A DNA stretch of 52,431 bases, taken from assembly GCA_903850885.1 (NCBI GenBank), contig CAINMU010000065.1, positions 1 to 52,431 on the forward strand, given 5' to 3'. The stretch comes from an uncultured Opitutia bacterium (GTDB lineage: Bacteria > Verrucomicrobiota > Verrucomicrobiia > Opitutales > UBA953). A program made the translations under genes and the position numbers. The notes beneath the pieces are model-generated. The model saw only the letters and a program-made list of their open reading frames with translations. It was not told where the DNA came from and did no database searches. This document shows, in pieces, positions 10,100 to 19,159 of the stretch. The stretch's first letter is position 1; every line of letters begins with the position of its first letter.

Positions 10100-11368
10100 T
10101 CAGAAGGACAAGGTTTCCTTGCCATACCACCGGCGAAGGGCCTCTGGAATCCGGACGGAGCCGTCGGCTTGGAGATTATTCTCCAAGATGGCTGCCAACA
10201 CGCGCGGCAGACCCAAGGCCGAACCATTGAGCGTGTGGACGAACTCGGGCTTCCCGTCCTTCGGGCGGAACCGTATCCCCGCGCGGCGGGCCTGGAAGTC
10301 GGTGAAATTAGAGCAACTTGAGACTTCGAGCCAGCGCTTCTGGCCGCCTGCCCAGACTTCAAGGTCATACTGCTTACTATGCGAAAAACCAATATCGCCG
10401 GCACAGATCAACAATACGCGATAAGGCAGATTAAGCTTCTGGAGCAAGCGTTCGGCATCTCCGCGCAGCAACTCGAGCTCATCGAAGGATTTCTCGGGGT
10501 GTACCCATTTGACCAATTCGACCTTATCGAACTGGTGTAAGCGATTCAGGCCACGCACGTGTGCGCCCCAACTACCCGCTTCGCGTCGAAAACAGGGCGT
10601 GTAGCCGCAACGCTTCACGGGCAAGGTATTTTCTTCGAGGATTTCGTCGCGGAAGAAATTCGTCACCGGCACTTCAGCCGTCGGAATCATATAAAAATCG
10701 TCGACCTGCGCGTGGTACATCTGGCCTTCCTTATCAGGCAATTGCCCAGTCGCTGTCGCGCTCGCCGCATTGACCATCAAAGGCGCATGGACCTCCGTAT
10801 AACCTGCGCTACCGGCTTCTTCCAAGAAAAACTGGATGAGGGCGCGCACCAGACGGGCCATGTCACCGACATAAAAGGGGAACCCGGCGCCCGTCACCTT
10901 AACGCCTCTTTCGAAGTCGATCGCCTTGTTGAACCAAGAAATATCCCAGTGCGGCTTGGCGGCAGAAGAAACCAGCTGAGCCTGGTCGCCCCAAGTCAGG
11001 ACGACTTGGTTGTCGGCTTCGGTGCGGCCTTCGGGTACGGTTTCATGCGGAATATTGGGGACGGTCAGACAGGCGGCCTTCCAGCTTTCTTCTACTTCCG
11101 CGACCTTCTTCTCCAGCTCTTTGGCTTTTACTGAAAACGCTTTCATCTCAGTCAGTTTGGCTTGGAATTCGGGCGACCCCTTCGGCAACGCTGCCATATC
11201 TTTATTTGCCGCGTTCTGTGCCGAACGAACCGATTCAAATTCGACCAAGGCATGGCGGCGAGCCTCATCAGCGGCCAAGACGGCGGACAGATCGACCTGG
11301 AATTTTTTCCGGGCTACGCCTTTTCGGACGAAGTCGATTTGTTCACGCAGTAATTTGGGGTCCAACAT
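10100..11368 (-). CDS. serS: Seryl-tRNA synthetase
   Basis: This class II synthetase charges tRNA-Ser and tRNA-Sec with serine. The N-terminal tRNA-binding coiled coil spans about residues 1-105, opening MLDPKLLREQ. The catalytic core has TAEVPVTN, the motif 2 region PCFRREAGSWG, a SCSNFTDFQARR segment, and the motif 3 region NGSALGLPRVLAAILEN. The frame stays open 12 codons upstream, but SerS proteins nearly always begin M-L-D, so the ATG at 11368 is chosen. That gives 422 residues. The gene has its own 170-base upstream space, shared with a divergent DUF4337 gene. Confidence 0.96.
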   Translation of the reverse strand: MLDPKLLREQIDFVRKGVARKKFQVDLSAVLAADEARRHALVEFESVRSAQNAANKDMAALPKGSPEFQAKLTEMKAFSVKAKELEKKVAEVEESWKAACLTVPNIPHETVPEGRTEADNQVVLTWGDQAQLVSSAAKPHWDISWFNKAIDFERGVKVTGAGFPFYVGDMARLVRALIQFFLEEAGSAGYTEVHAPLMVNAASATATGQLPDKEGQMYHAQVDDFYMIPTAEVPVTNFFRDEILEENTLPVKRCGYTPCFRREAGSWGAHVRGLNRLHQFDKVELVKWVHPEKSFDELELLRGDAERLLQKLNLPYRVLLICAGDIGFSHSKQYDLEVWAGGQKRWLEVSSCSNFTDFQARRAGIRFRPKDGKPEFVHTLNGSALGLPRVLAAILENNLQADGSVRIPEALRRWYGKETLSF

Positions 11369-11542
11369 GAAACGACATTGCCCAAATCCCCCGCCCAAGG
11401 GCAACGGGGAATTAATGTCGCCTGCTGATTTCTATGCCATTCTGGCTTAAGCCCATCCCAATGACCCAGTCATTATTGATGGCTGACAGCTTATTTAGAT
11501 TGAGCCCCCCTTCATCGACGGATTGCGTGGGCGCCTATCACT

Positions 11543-12151
11543 ATGAGCGAAACCAAGAAAACTGAAAATCCAGTACCCGCAGTCGATGCGTGGACCAAAT
11601 GGGTCGCCCTCTCGACCACCCTGCTCGCGGTCTGCGCCGCTTTTGCGACACTCAAAGGCGGAAGCTTTTCCACGAAGACCCAGCTGGCCACCGTCAAGGC
11701 GTCCAATCGGTGGGGCCACTACCAAGCCAAGAGCCTCAAGGAGACCGCCTATGCAACCGAAAGCACCATCATCAAGGCTCTCGAATCCTCTTTGACTGCC
11801 CCTGAATCGAAGAAGATTGCTGGCAAGGCCATCGAGAAAGCCGATGAAGAGATCAAGCGCTACAAGGCCGAGAAGGCTGAGATCATGGAGGAAGCCACCT
11901 ACCTCGACGCCGACGCCGCCTACTGCCAGGAGCGTGGCGGTAATTTCGGCTTCGCAATCATGTTCCTGCAGATCGCCATCATGCTCTCCGCTATCGCCGC
12001 CCTGATGAAGAAACAGATCTTTTGGCTTATCGGGCTCTGTGCAGGTGCGCTCGGTGTCGGCTTCCTCGCTTACGCTTGGCCGCTCTACGAGAAGTTCCAC
12101 CCAGCCCCGGTCGCGCCGGTCCATGCGGTCGAGGCCAAAGCCGCGAAGTAA
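11543..12151 (+). CDS. DUF4337-type membrane protein
   Basis: This 202-residue protein matches what is known of the DUF4337 family. It has an N-terminal membrane segment (about 22-40), then the family's SNRWGHYQAKSLKET stretch. A charged, probably coiled-coil region (about 85-120) follows, and two further membrane helices lie near 137-153 and 159-177. An Ala/Pro/Lys tail ends the protein. The role of the family is unknown. The gene stands alone between divergent serS and convergent ndk and has its own terminator. Codon use and composition match its neighbours. Confidence 0.75.
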   Translation: MSETKKTENPVPAVDAWTKWVALSTTLLAVCAAFATLKGGSFSTKTQLATVKASNRWGHYQAKSLKETAYATESTIIKALESSLTAPESKKIAGKAIEKADEEIKRYKAEKAEIMEEATYLDADAAYCQERGGNFGFAIMFLQIAIMLSAIAALMKKQIFWLIGLCAGALGVGFLAYAWPLYEKFHPAPVAPVHAVEAKAAK

Positions 12152-12170
12152 GCCCTCGCGATAGTCGTAA

Positions 12171-12210
12171 AAAAATAGGCCCCACAGCGCGAACTGCGGG
12201 GTCTATTTTT
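12171..12210. terminator. Bidirectional terminator between DUF4337 gene and ndk
   Basis: A 13-pair stem with one mismatch and one G-U pair (12175-12187 with 12194-12206) surrounds a CGCGAA loop. A-runs on one side and T-runs on the other suit both converging transcripts. Confidence 0.8.
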
Positions 12211-12223
12211 GCTATGCTTTCGC

Positions 12224-12658
12224 TTAGACCCGGCTCGCTTCTGGGGCGAAAACTTCGTCGGCGCGGAAAAAGCGGCGAACTTCATCTTCCGCGGCGGCGG
12301 GGCTATCGGAGGCGTGGCAAACGTTGCGCATCATCTCGGTACCGAAATCTCCCCGAATGGTACCCTTAGGCGCGACTTTTGAATTCGTTGGGCCCAAAAG
12401 CTCGCGGACGCGGGCAATGACATTTTCGCCGGTCAGAACTGCGACGATAACCGGACGCGAAGACATGAAAGCCTCGATCTCGGGGTAAAATGGCTTATCC
12501 GCAACGTGGGCATAATGCTCGCGAAGTTGAGCCGACGTGAGTCGAGCCATCTTACAGGCTTGGACTTCGAAGCCAGCGGACTCGAAGCGCGCGAGAACTG
12601 TACCGACGAGTCGGCGCTCCATGCAGTCGGGTTTCAGAATGATGAGGGTCTTTTCCAT
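12224..12658 (-). CDS. ndk: Nucleoside diphosphate kinase
   Basis: Ndk exchanges terminal phosphates between nucleoside tri- and diphosphates through a phosphohistidine. The 144 residues match the bacterial family. Seen are the N-terminal TLIILKPDCMERRLVG, a KPFYPEIEAFM segment, and the active-site NVCHASDS with the catalytic His at 115. The position before that His is Cys, where many family members have Val, which should be tolerated. It lies downstream of ispF on the same strand, 93 bases apart. Confidence 0.95.
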   Translation of the reverse strand: MEKTLIILKPDCMERRLVGTVLARFESAGFEVQACKMARLTSAQLREHYAHVADKPFYPEIEAFMSSRPVIVAVLTGENVIARVRELLGPTNSKVAPKGTIRGDFGTEMMRNVCHASDSPAAAEDEVRRFFRADEVFAPEASRV

Positions 12659-12751
12659 AAGGGCTTCCCACGAAGTGGCAGGTCGTTAACTGTTGGTCTT
12701 TTAGGCCCTTTTGACAAGCCCCAACCCGATTTATGGCTTAAAATCAGCAGT

Positions 12752-13243
12752 TTAAGGCCTAAAAAGTAGACAAACCGCCTGAACGGCCAAGGCCTTTCCC
12801 TGTCCCAGCGAATCCATCCCCTCGTTGGTGGTCGCCTTTATCCCCACCTGGGAGGAATCGACCCCCATAATTTCGGCGACCTTCTGCCGGATTGCTTCCA
12901 CGTAAGGCATGATCTTAGGCCGCTCACCGATCAGGACTAAATCCAAATTTCCGACCTTCCAGCCAAGTCGCCCGGCTTCAGCAACGGCTTTTTTTAATAT
13001 CTTTGCCGAATCCAAACCCTTATTTGCGACCGCATCATTGGGGAAATAATGCCCGATGTCGCGCAAGCCAGAGGCGCCGAGGATAGCGTCGGCGGCGGCG
13101 TGCAGCAAAACATCTGCATCCGAATGCCCTTCCGGCCCGACCTCAGAGGGAATCAAGACGCCGCCGAGAATGCAGGGGCGGCCGAGCACGAGGGGGTGGA
13201 TATCATAACCAAGCCCGACGCGAAAAGGCGGCATTGAGGACAT
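12752..13243 (-). CDS. ispF: 2-C-methyl-D-erythritol 2,4-cyclodiphosphate synthase
   Basis: IspF forms the cyclic diphosphate intermediate of the non-mevalonate isoprenoid pathway. The 163 residues carry the metal ligands D14 and H16 in GYDIHP, the GHSDADVLLHA block with H48, and the C-terminal KATTNEGMDSLGQGKA signature. It is a trimeric, zinc-dependent cytoplasmic enzyme. A second in-frame ATG three codons in could also serve as start. ispD is not adjacent. The gene diverges from tRNA-Cys, about 100 bases away. Confidence 0.95.
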   Translation of the reverse strand: MSSMPPFRVGLGYDIHPLVLGRPCILGGVLIPSEVGPEGHSDADVLLHAAADAILGASGLRDIGHYFPNDAVANKGLDSAKILKKAVAEAGRLGWKVGNLDLVLIGERPKIMPYVEAIRQKVAEIMGVDSSQVGIKATTNEGMDSLGQGKALAVQAVCLLFRP

Positions 13244-13342
13244 AACCCCTTTCTAAGCCATATTTACGGGAAAGGAAAGCCCTTGCACAAAACCCTTGAA
13301 AGCCTGACTTGGGCAGGCAATTTGAAGGCCTGTCAGTCTTAA

Positions 13343-13414
13343 GGCGCGGTAGCCAAGTGGTAAGGCCGGGCTCTGCAAAAGCCCCATGCGTCGGTTCAAT
13401 TCCGACCCGCGCCT
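13343..13414 (+). tRNA. tRNA-Cys (anticodon GCA)
   Basis: A full cloverleaf folds here. The acceptor stem pairs GGCGCGG with CCGCGCC. The anticodon arm GGGCU/AGCCC carries loop CUGCAAA with anticodon GCA, and the T arm is GUCGG/CCGAC with UUCAAUU. The discriminator base is U, as expected for Cys. The 3' CCA is not encoded and must be added by CCA transferase, unlike in the tRNA-Asp at 36544. Confidence 0.95.
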
Positions 13415-13426
13415 CCCGTTTCAAAC

Positions 13427-13457
13427 AAGAAGGGCGTCCCTCTCGGACGCCCTTCTT
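13427..13457. terminator. Bidirectional terminator between tRNA-Cys and argG
   Basis: A perfect 13-bp stem (13427-13439 with 13445-13457) and a five-base CTCTC loop lie between the converging tRNA-Cys and argG. A T-rich stretch follows on the plus strand, and TTGTTTG on the minus strand. Confidence 0.8.
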
Positions 13458-13475
13458 CCTTTATGAATCGAATCT

Positions 13476-14732
13476 TCAGCGGACCGTCTTGCTCAAATTA
13501 GCTACGCCGTTGACCTTGGAGTTCACGCGCAAGCGAAGTCCGTTAAGACGAATAAACCCGGTAGCATCATCCTGATTATAAGCCTTGGTCGGATCGGCCT
13601 CCATGGTGGCGATATGCGGATTATAGAGGGAGCGCGGGCTCTTCCGGCCGGCCACATAAAGCCCGCCCTTATACAACTTCACGCGGACGGTACCCGTCAC
13701 ATTGCGTTGCGATTCGGTAATCAGAGCCTGCAAGGCCAAGCGCTCAGGCGCATACCAGAAACCATTATAAACCAGGGTGGCATAGCGCGGGACGAGTGAG
13801 TCGCGCAGGTGCATGACCTCACGGTCCATGGTGATGGATTCGACCTGACGATGGGCAAAGTGAAGGATGGTGCCGCCCGGGGTCTCGTAGACGCCGCGAC
13901 TCTTCATACCGACGAAACGGTTCTCGACCATATCAACCCGACCGATGCCGTGGCGTCCGCCGATCTTATTGAGCGTCCGCATCACGCCAAGAGGGTTGAG
14001 CTTCTTGCCGTTGACGGCGACGCAATCGCCTTGGCGAAATTCGAGTTCAACATACTCAGGCTTATTCGGAGCGTCTTCGGGAGAGACCGAGAGCTTGAAC
14101 ATGCCCTTATTGGCCGGAGCAAAAGCATCCATCCAGGGATCTTCCAAGATGCCCGCTTCATAAGAAATGTGCAGGAGATTACGGTCGGAGGAATAAGGCT
14201 TCTTGGCGCTGGCTTCGACGGGGATCTTATGTTCGGCACAGTAAGCGATCATCTCGGCGCGACCGGGGAAATCCTTACGGAAAGCTTCGTTCCGCCAAGG
14301 GGCGATGATTTCCAAATCGGGAGCCAAGGCCGCGCAGGTCAGCTCAAAACGCACCTGGTCGTTGCCCTTCCCCGTCGCCCCATGGGCAATCGCGGTGGCG
14401 CCTTCCTGGCGCGCGATCTCGACCATACGCTTCGCGATGAGCGGACGAGCAATCGAAGTACCGAGGTAATACTGGCCTTCGTAAATGGCACCAGCCTGCA
14501 TCATCGGAAAGATGAAGTCGCGGGCAAATTCTTCCTGCAGGTCGTCGACGTAGAGCTTGGAAGCTCCGGTCTTCATGGCCTTAGGCTTGAGGCCTTTGAG
14601 CTCATCTTCCTGCCCGATGTCGGCACAAAATGCGATCATCTCGGCATCGTGTTTTTCCTTGATCCAGGAAAGGAGGACGGAGGTGTCGAGTCCGCCAGAG
14701 TAGGCCAGGACGATTTTCTTCTTCTTGCTCAT
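13476..14732 (-). CDS. argG: Argininosuccinate synthase
   Basis: ArgG joins citrulline and aspartate at the expense of ATP, the penultimate step of arginine synthesis. The ATP-binding loop SGGLDTS is at residues 12-18 of a protein opening [11 protein letters not shown]. Later blocks include [33 protein letters not shown] and an [11 protein letters not shown] substrate segment. The frame is open for 29 codons upstream, but the extension overlaps the end of argF and lacks family similarity, so the ATG at 14732 (418 residues) is chosen. It is the last gene of the arginine operon. argH, needed for the final step, is not present in the window. Confidence 0.96.
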   Translation of the reverse strand: MSKKKKIVLAYSGGLDTSVLLSWIKEKHDAEMIAFCADIGQEDELKGLKPKAMKTGASKLYVDDLQEEFARDFIFPMMQAGAIYEGQYYLGTSIARPLIAKRMVEIARQEGATAIAHGATGKGNDQVRFELTCAALAPDLEIIAPWRNEAFRKDFPGRAEMIAYCAEHKIPVEASAKKPYSSDRNLLHISYEAGILEDPWMDAFAPANKGMFKLSVSPEDAPNKPEYVELEFRQGDCVAVNGKKLNPLGVMRTLNKIGGRHGIGRVDMVENRFVGMKSRGVYETPGGTILHFAHRQVESITMDREVMHLRDSLVPRYATLVYNGFWYAPERLALQALITESQRNVTGTVRVKLYKGGLYVAGRKSPRSLYNPHIATMEADPTKAYNQDDATGFIRLNGLRLRVNSKVNGVANLSKTVR

Positions 14733-14748
14733 GATAGTAGGATGGAAA

Positions 14749-15696
14749 TTAGACGCGCGCAGCCGCGAGGTGGGCCAAGATAGCCTTCTGGACGTGGAGA
14801 CGGTTCTCGGCTTGGTCAAAAATAATGCTCTGTTTGCTTTCTAAGACCTCTGCAGAAACCTCCTCGCCGGGGTGAGCAGGCAAGCAGTGCATGAAATAGG
14901 CCCCAGGCTTGGCCAGGGACATCAGCTTCGCATTCACTTGATAGGGTTGCATAAGCTTCAGGCGCGCGGCCTTTTCGGCTTCCATGCCCATACTCACCCA
15001 AACGTCGGTATAAACCATGTCGGCCCCTTTGACCGCGGCGGCGGGATCGGTCGAGAAAGTGAATGATTCCATAAGTCCGTCTTTTTTCAACTGGGCACGG
15101 ACCTCGGCGGTAGGCTCATAACCCGAAGGGCCAGCTAAAGAAATTTCCGCGCCTAAGGCTGCGCCACCGAGGATGAACGAGTTGGCCATATTGCAGGCCG
15201 TATCGCCGAGGAAGGCGATCTTCTTGCCCTTCAGGGAGGCGGCATACTGCGAAGGTTGCCCAGGGGCGAAACGCTCACCCAAGGTGAACATATCCGTCAT
15301 GAACTGACAGGGGTGCAGAAAGTCTGAAAGAGCGTTGACCACGGGCATGGTTCCGGCGGCGGCAAAGTCGTCGAGCAGACTGTGCTCGTGGCAACGAATC
15401 ACCATCCCATGAAGATAACGGGAGAGCACCCGGGCGGTATCAGCGATTGTCTCGCCTCGCGAGATTTGCAGATCGTCGGCATTAAGCATGACCGGCTGAC
15501 CGCCCAGTTCGTGGACGCCAACTTGGAAAGACACCCGAGTACGGGTGCTTTTTTTGAAAAACATCAGACCCCAAGACTGACCAGCAAGAGCCGTCGCCGT
15601 GCCCTGGCCACGTTTTGCCTTGAGACCAGCGGCAGCCGCAAAGACCGCCGCGGTTTCAGCAGGGCTTAGGTCGGTCTCCTTGAGGAAATGGCGCAT
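14749..15696 (-). CDS. argF: Ornithine carbamoyltransferase
   Basis: ArgF makes citrulline from ornithine and carbamoyl phosphate. Conserved blocks are the carbamoyl-phosphate loop [23 protein letters not shown], the ornithine loop DVWVSMG and the [11 protein letters not shown] catalytic segment. At 315 residues it is a normal anabolic enzyme. The DVWVSMG loop argues against N-acetylornithine carbamoyltransferase. It sits between argD and argG in one minus-strand operon. Confidence 0.95.
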   Translation of the reverse strand: MRHFLKETDLSPAETAAVFAAAAGLKAKRGQGTATALAGQSWGLMFFKKSTRTRVSFQVGVHELGGQPVMLNADDLQISRGETIADTARVLSRYLHGMVIRCHEHSLLDDFAAAGTMPVVNALSDFLHPCQFMTDMFTLGERFAPGQPSQYAASLKGKKIAFLGDTACNMANSFILGGAALGAEISLAGPSGYEPTAEVRAQLKKDGLMESFTFSTDPAAAVKGADMVYTDVWVSMGMEAEKAARLKLMQPYQVNAKLMSLAKPGAYFMHCLPAHPGEEVSAEVLESKQSIIFDQAENRLHVQKAILAHLAAARV

Positions 15697-15761
15697 CGCG
15701 GGAAAGTTTGGACGATAGATAATTGGCTTGGTTTTAACAGCGGAAAAATGGCTTTACCGAC

Positions 15762-16982
15762 TCAAGCTACCTTCCACTCGCGTAAAACGTGCCCAAGAAT
15801 CTCGGCCGACTCGGCCAACTCCTCGGCCGAGGCGGTAAGCGGAGGTAACAAGCGGAGGGCGACGCCACCGGCCGGCACCGTCAAAAGGCCAGCCTGACGC
15901 AGAGCCGTCACGAGCGGCACCGGATCGACGGACAGGATCACTCCGATCATATACCCCGTTCCGCGAATTTCTTTAACCAGATCAGGCCGCATCGAAACGA
16001 GCGCCCGCAAGGCGGCATGCCAGACGGGTACCTGATGATTGACCCGTTCGATTAATTTTTCATCCTCCATGACCTCAAGGACGGCAAGGGCGGCGGACGC
16101 AGCCAAGGCTCCGCCACCGAAAGTAGTCCCATGTGAACCTGCCTGAAATAGTTCGTCGTGAGGCGGAGCCATCCAAATCGCCCCAATCGGAAAACCGCCC
16201 CCGAGGCCCTTCGCCATCGCGATCGCATCAGGCTTTATGCCAGCATACTCGAATGCAAAGAACTTTCCGGTACGGCCAATGCCACACTGGATTTCATCGA
16301 TGAGCAGAAGAACGTTACGATCCCGACAGATTTTTTGTAGATCGCGGAGGAACTGAGGGTCCGCCGGGAAGACGCCCCCCTCCCCTTGAATCGTCTCCAG
16401 CAACACCGCCGCGGTCGTCTTGGCATCGATGGCCTTATCCCAGGCCGAGATATCATTCAAAGGAGCGGCGGAGAAACCGGACAGCAAGGGGCGGAAGCCT
16501 TTTTGGATCTTCTCCTGAGGCGTCGCCGACATGCCGCCGAAAGTCCGGCCATGAAAAGCCCGTTCGGCCACGACGACACCGATACAGACCCCTTCGACGC
16601 CAGATTTTTTCAGGCCATGTAGCCGAGCAAGCTTCAGGAGACCTTCGTTGGCTTCGGCACCGCTGTTACAAAAAATAACCCGACCCGGACCGCATCGCTT
16701 GGCCAAGGACGCCGCGAGCTGGCCCTGCGGCTCGTTCCGATAAAGGTTGCTGACGTGCACCAGCTTGGCGGCCTGTTCCTGGACGCGCTTCACCCAGACC
16801 GGATGGCAATGCCCCAAGGCGTTGACCGCGATGCCCGAACTGAAATCCAGATAACACTTACCGGCGGCATCCCACACCTTGCTCCCCTGCCCCCTTACGA
16901 GCGTGAGCGGCGGCGCGCCATAGTTACGGGCAACGTGTTGAGCGTAGAGCTCCGCCGTCGAGTCTGGAGATTCCGCAGCCAT
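15762..16982 (-). CDS. argD: Acetylornithine aminotransferase
   Basis: This PLP-dependent class III aminotransferase makes N-acetylornithine from N-acetylglutamate semialdehyde. Seen are YLDFSSGIAVNALGHCHP near the N terminus, NSGAEANE, LLLIDEIQCGIGRTGKFF, and the PLP lysine in AMAKGLGGGFPIGA. The 406 residues match the family. Its start codon shares one base with the argB stop (TAATG), a strong sign of translational coupling. Some ArgD enzymes also act in lysine synthesis, and the sequence does not exclude that. Confidence 0.93.
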   Translation of the reverse strand: MAAESPDSTAELYAQHVARNYGAPPLTLVRGQGSKVWDAAGKCYLDFSSGIAVNALGHCHPVWVKRVQEQAAKLVHVSNLYRNEPQGQLAASLAKRCGPGRVIFCNSGAEANEGLLKLARLHGLKKSGVEGVCIGVVVAERAFHGRTFGGMSATPQEKIQKGFRPLLSGFSAAPLNDISAWDKAIDAKTTAAVLLETIQGEGGVFPADPQFLRDLQKICRDRNVLLLIDEIQCGIGRTGKFFAFEYAGIKPDAIAMAKGLGGGFPIGAIWMAPPHDELFQAGSHGTTFGGGALAASAALAVLEVMEDEKLIERVNHQVPVWHAALRALVSMRPDLVKEIRGTGYMIGVILSVDPVPLVTALRQAGLLTVPAGGVALRLLPPLTASAEELAESAEILGHVLREWKVA

Positions 16983-17863
16983 TAGCCGTGGATGATTTCC
17001 GTACCGATTCCTTTATCGGTAAAGACTTCCAGCAGGAGGGCATGCGGCACCCTACCATCGATGAAGTGGACGCGCCGCACGCCTTCCTGGAGGGCTTTGA
17101 CGGCGCTATCCACTTTGGTTATCATTCCGCCAGCGACGACGCCCTTGCGCTTCAATTCATCGACCTCACTGACCTTCAAGGTCGTGATCAAGGAAGACGA
17201 ATCCTTGGCGTCGGCCAAAAGACCAGGCACGTCACTCATGAAAATCAGCCTCCGGGCGCGAAGCGAATGGGCGATCGCGGCCGCGGCGACGTCAGCATTG
17301 GTATTATAAGCCTGATCGTCAGCATCGAGCGCGATGGGCGAGATGACCGGCAGGAAGCCGTCCGCCAAGGCCTTCTTGATCAACTTGGTCTTAACGAATT
17401 TAATATCTCCGACGAAGCCGATATCGACGGGCTTACCTTCATCATCCGTCCCCAAGAGTTTCTCGCAAAGGTTGACGTGATTGCCGGGCATACCGAGTGG
17501 GTTTGCGCCCCGCGCTTTCAGCGACTCGCAGATCTGCCCATTGATTTCGATGTTCAAAGTTTCTTCGACGATCTTGACCGTTGGGGCATCGGTCACCCGC
17601 ATGCCGCCCCGGAACTCAGATTTAATCCCAGCCTTATCCATCGCCCTTGTAATGGCCTTACCGCCGCCATGCACGACGACGACCTGGATGCCGACCGCCG
17701 CCAGGAAGGCGATATCGGTGGCCACGCGGTCCCGGCCTTCGGGATTGGCATCGTCCATGAAACTCCCGCCGTATTTCACGACGAAGGTCGAACCACGGAA
17801 TTTATGGATGTAGGGAAGTGCTTCGAGAAGAACCTCGGCTTTTTGCGCGGCGGGCGTGCTCAT
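16982..17863 (-). CDS. argB: N-acetylglutamate kinase
   Basis: ArgB phosphorylates N-acetylglutamate, usually the feedback-controlled step in organisms with the cyclic pathway. The protein shows [30 protein letters not shown] and the C-terminal [18 protein letters not shown]. The 293 residues include an N-terminal extension before the kinase core, as in the arginine-sensitive hexameric type. This, together with the cyclic ArgJ next door, suggests feedback inhibition by arginine (inference). It overlaps argD by one base. Confidence 0.95.
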   Translation of the reverse strand: MSTPAAQKAEVLLEALPYIHKFRGSTFVVKYGGSFMDDANPEGRDRVATDIAFLAAVGIQVVVVHGGGKAITRAMDKAGIKSEFRGGMRVTDAPTVKIVEETLNIEINGQICESLKARGANPLGMPGNHVNLCEKLLGTDDEGKPVDIGFVGDIKFVKTKLIKKALADGFLPVISPIALDADDQAYNTNADVAAAAIAHSLRARRLIFMSDVPGLLADAKDSSSLITTLKVSEVDELKRKGVVAGGMITKVDSAVKALQEGVRRVHFIDGRVPHALLLEVFTDKGIGTEIIHG

Positions 17864-17923
17864 CGGTCAATAAGGGGAGAGTGTTTAGTCGGTCAGGGGG
17901 CGAGTAAATGGAAAACCTCGGCC

Positions 17924-19153
17924 TTATTCGCTCGTATTGTAGTTCACGTAGCCGTCCGTGAGGTCCGCCGCCAAGAGACGGAACTTCCCCTCGCCTTGAT
18001 GCAAGTTCAGCCGCACGGCAAAACGCGCCGCTTTGACCACTTGTTTCCACTGCGGCTTATTTTCCGGCAAAGGCCGGCCGGCCAAGACCGCCGGGATATC
18101 ATTATAAAAAATATCAAGGTACTTTTCATCTAGCCCCACGCGGGCATAACCGGCGGCGTCCGCCAACCGGCCCCAGTTGGGATCTTCGCCGAACCAAGAG
18201 GACTTCACTAAGAGCGAATTGCCGATCGCCCGGGCAATCTTTTCGGCATCTCCCCGGCTTTTCGCACCTTCGATCTCCACGGCGACGACCTTGGTAATTT
18301 TCTCCCCGTCCCCGACGATCTTCTCGGCTAGGATAAAACAGACCTGATCGAGCGCCGACTGGAAGAGGTCGCGCAGCGCCCGCTCGGCCGATTCGTTCAC
18401 GGAAATACCCGAAGCGCCCGAAGCCAGCAATAGTACGGTGTCGTTGGTCGACATATCGCCATCGACGCTCACGCAGTTGAAAGATTGGTCCGAAGCCGAC
18501 TTCAAGGCGGACTTAAGATAGGCTGGCCCCGCAACAGCATCTGTGACCACGAAGGCCAGCATCGTCGCCATGTTGGGTTCGATCATGCCAGCGCCCTTGG
18601 CGATACCAGCCAAGGTGATGGTCTTGCCTTGCCAGACAAAACGGGCCGTGACGGTTTTGGGCCGCGTGTCGGAAGTCAGAATAGCCTCGGCGGAACGGGT
18701 GCCCTCGATCGCTTCGCGAGACAGCCGTTTCGCGGCGGCCGCGATGCCGCTGGCCACTTTGGGCATCGGCATGAGCTCACCGATTCGACCCGTGGAACAG
18801 ACCAGAAAAGCTGAGTCGGGAGCACCGATCGCTTCGGCTGAAAGCTTCGCGATGAGCGCCGCATCGAGGTCGCCCTGTTGCGAGGTACACGCATTGGCAT
18901 TACCGCTGTTCCCGAAGACGCCGCGGATCTTATCGGACGAAGCCTCTAAGATCTTCTGCGAAAAACGGACCGGCGCGGCCTTGACGTCGTTCGTCGTGAA
19001 GACGCCCGCCGCCGCACACGGCTGATCCGCCACGATGAGCATCAGGTCGAGCCGCTCGACTCCTTTGTTGCGAATATCGCAGCTGATAGCCCCGACCCGA
19101 AAACCAGGGACATCAGAAATTCCTGGCGAATCTTGAGTGATGACGATCGACAT
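17924..19153 (-). CDS. argJ: Bifunctional ornithine acetyltransferase / N-acetylglutamate synthase
   Basis: ArgJ recycles the acetyl group from N-acetylornithine to glutamate and, in bifunctional members, also makes N-acetylglutamate from acetyl-CoA. The precursor self-cleaves before a conserved Thr, here T197 in EPNMATMLAF, to give alpha and beta chains. The 409 residues also show VFGNSGNANACTS and VSVDGDMSTNDTV. No argA or argE is seen in the cluster, which fits the cyclic pathway. The protein ends NYNTSE; a short C-terminal motif of this kind is usual. Whether it is mono- or bifunctional cannot be read from the sequence. Confidence 0.94.
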   Translation of the reverse strand: MSIVITQDSPGISDVPGFRVGAISCDIRNKGVERLDLMLIVADQPCAAAGVFTTNDVKAAPVRFSQKILEASSDKIRGVFGNSGNANACTSQQGDLDAALIAKLSAEAIGAPDSAFLVCSTGRIGELMPMPKVASGIAAAAKRLSREAIEGTRSAEAILTSDTRPKTVTARFVWQGKTITLAGIAKGAGMIEPNMATMLAFVVTDAVAGPAYLKSALKSASDQSFNCVSVDGDMSTNDTVLLLASGASGISVNESAERALRDLFQSALDQVCFILAEKIVGDGEKITKVVAVEIEGAKSRGDAEKIARAIGNSLLVKSSWFGEDPNWGRLADAAGYARVGLDEKYLDIFYNDIPAVLAGRPLPENKPQWKQVVKAARFAVRLNLHQGEGKFRLLAADLTDGYVNYNTSE

Positions 19154-19159
19154 GGGAAA

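Noticed and set aside
11415..11450. An 11-codon ORF reading MSPADFYAILA, like the start of a J-domain (DFYAILGV)
   Set aside because: Too short. It stops at once, and no further J-domain residues follow in any frame, so it is probably chance.
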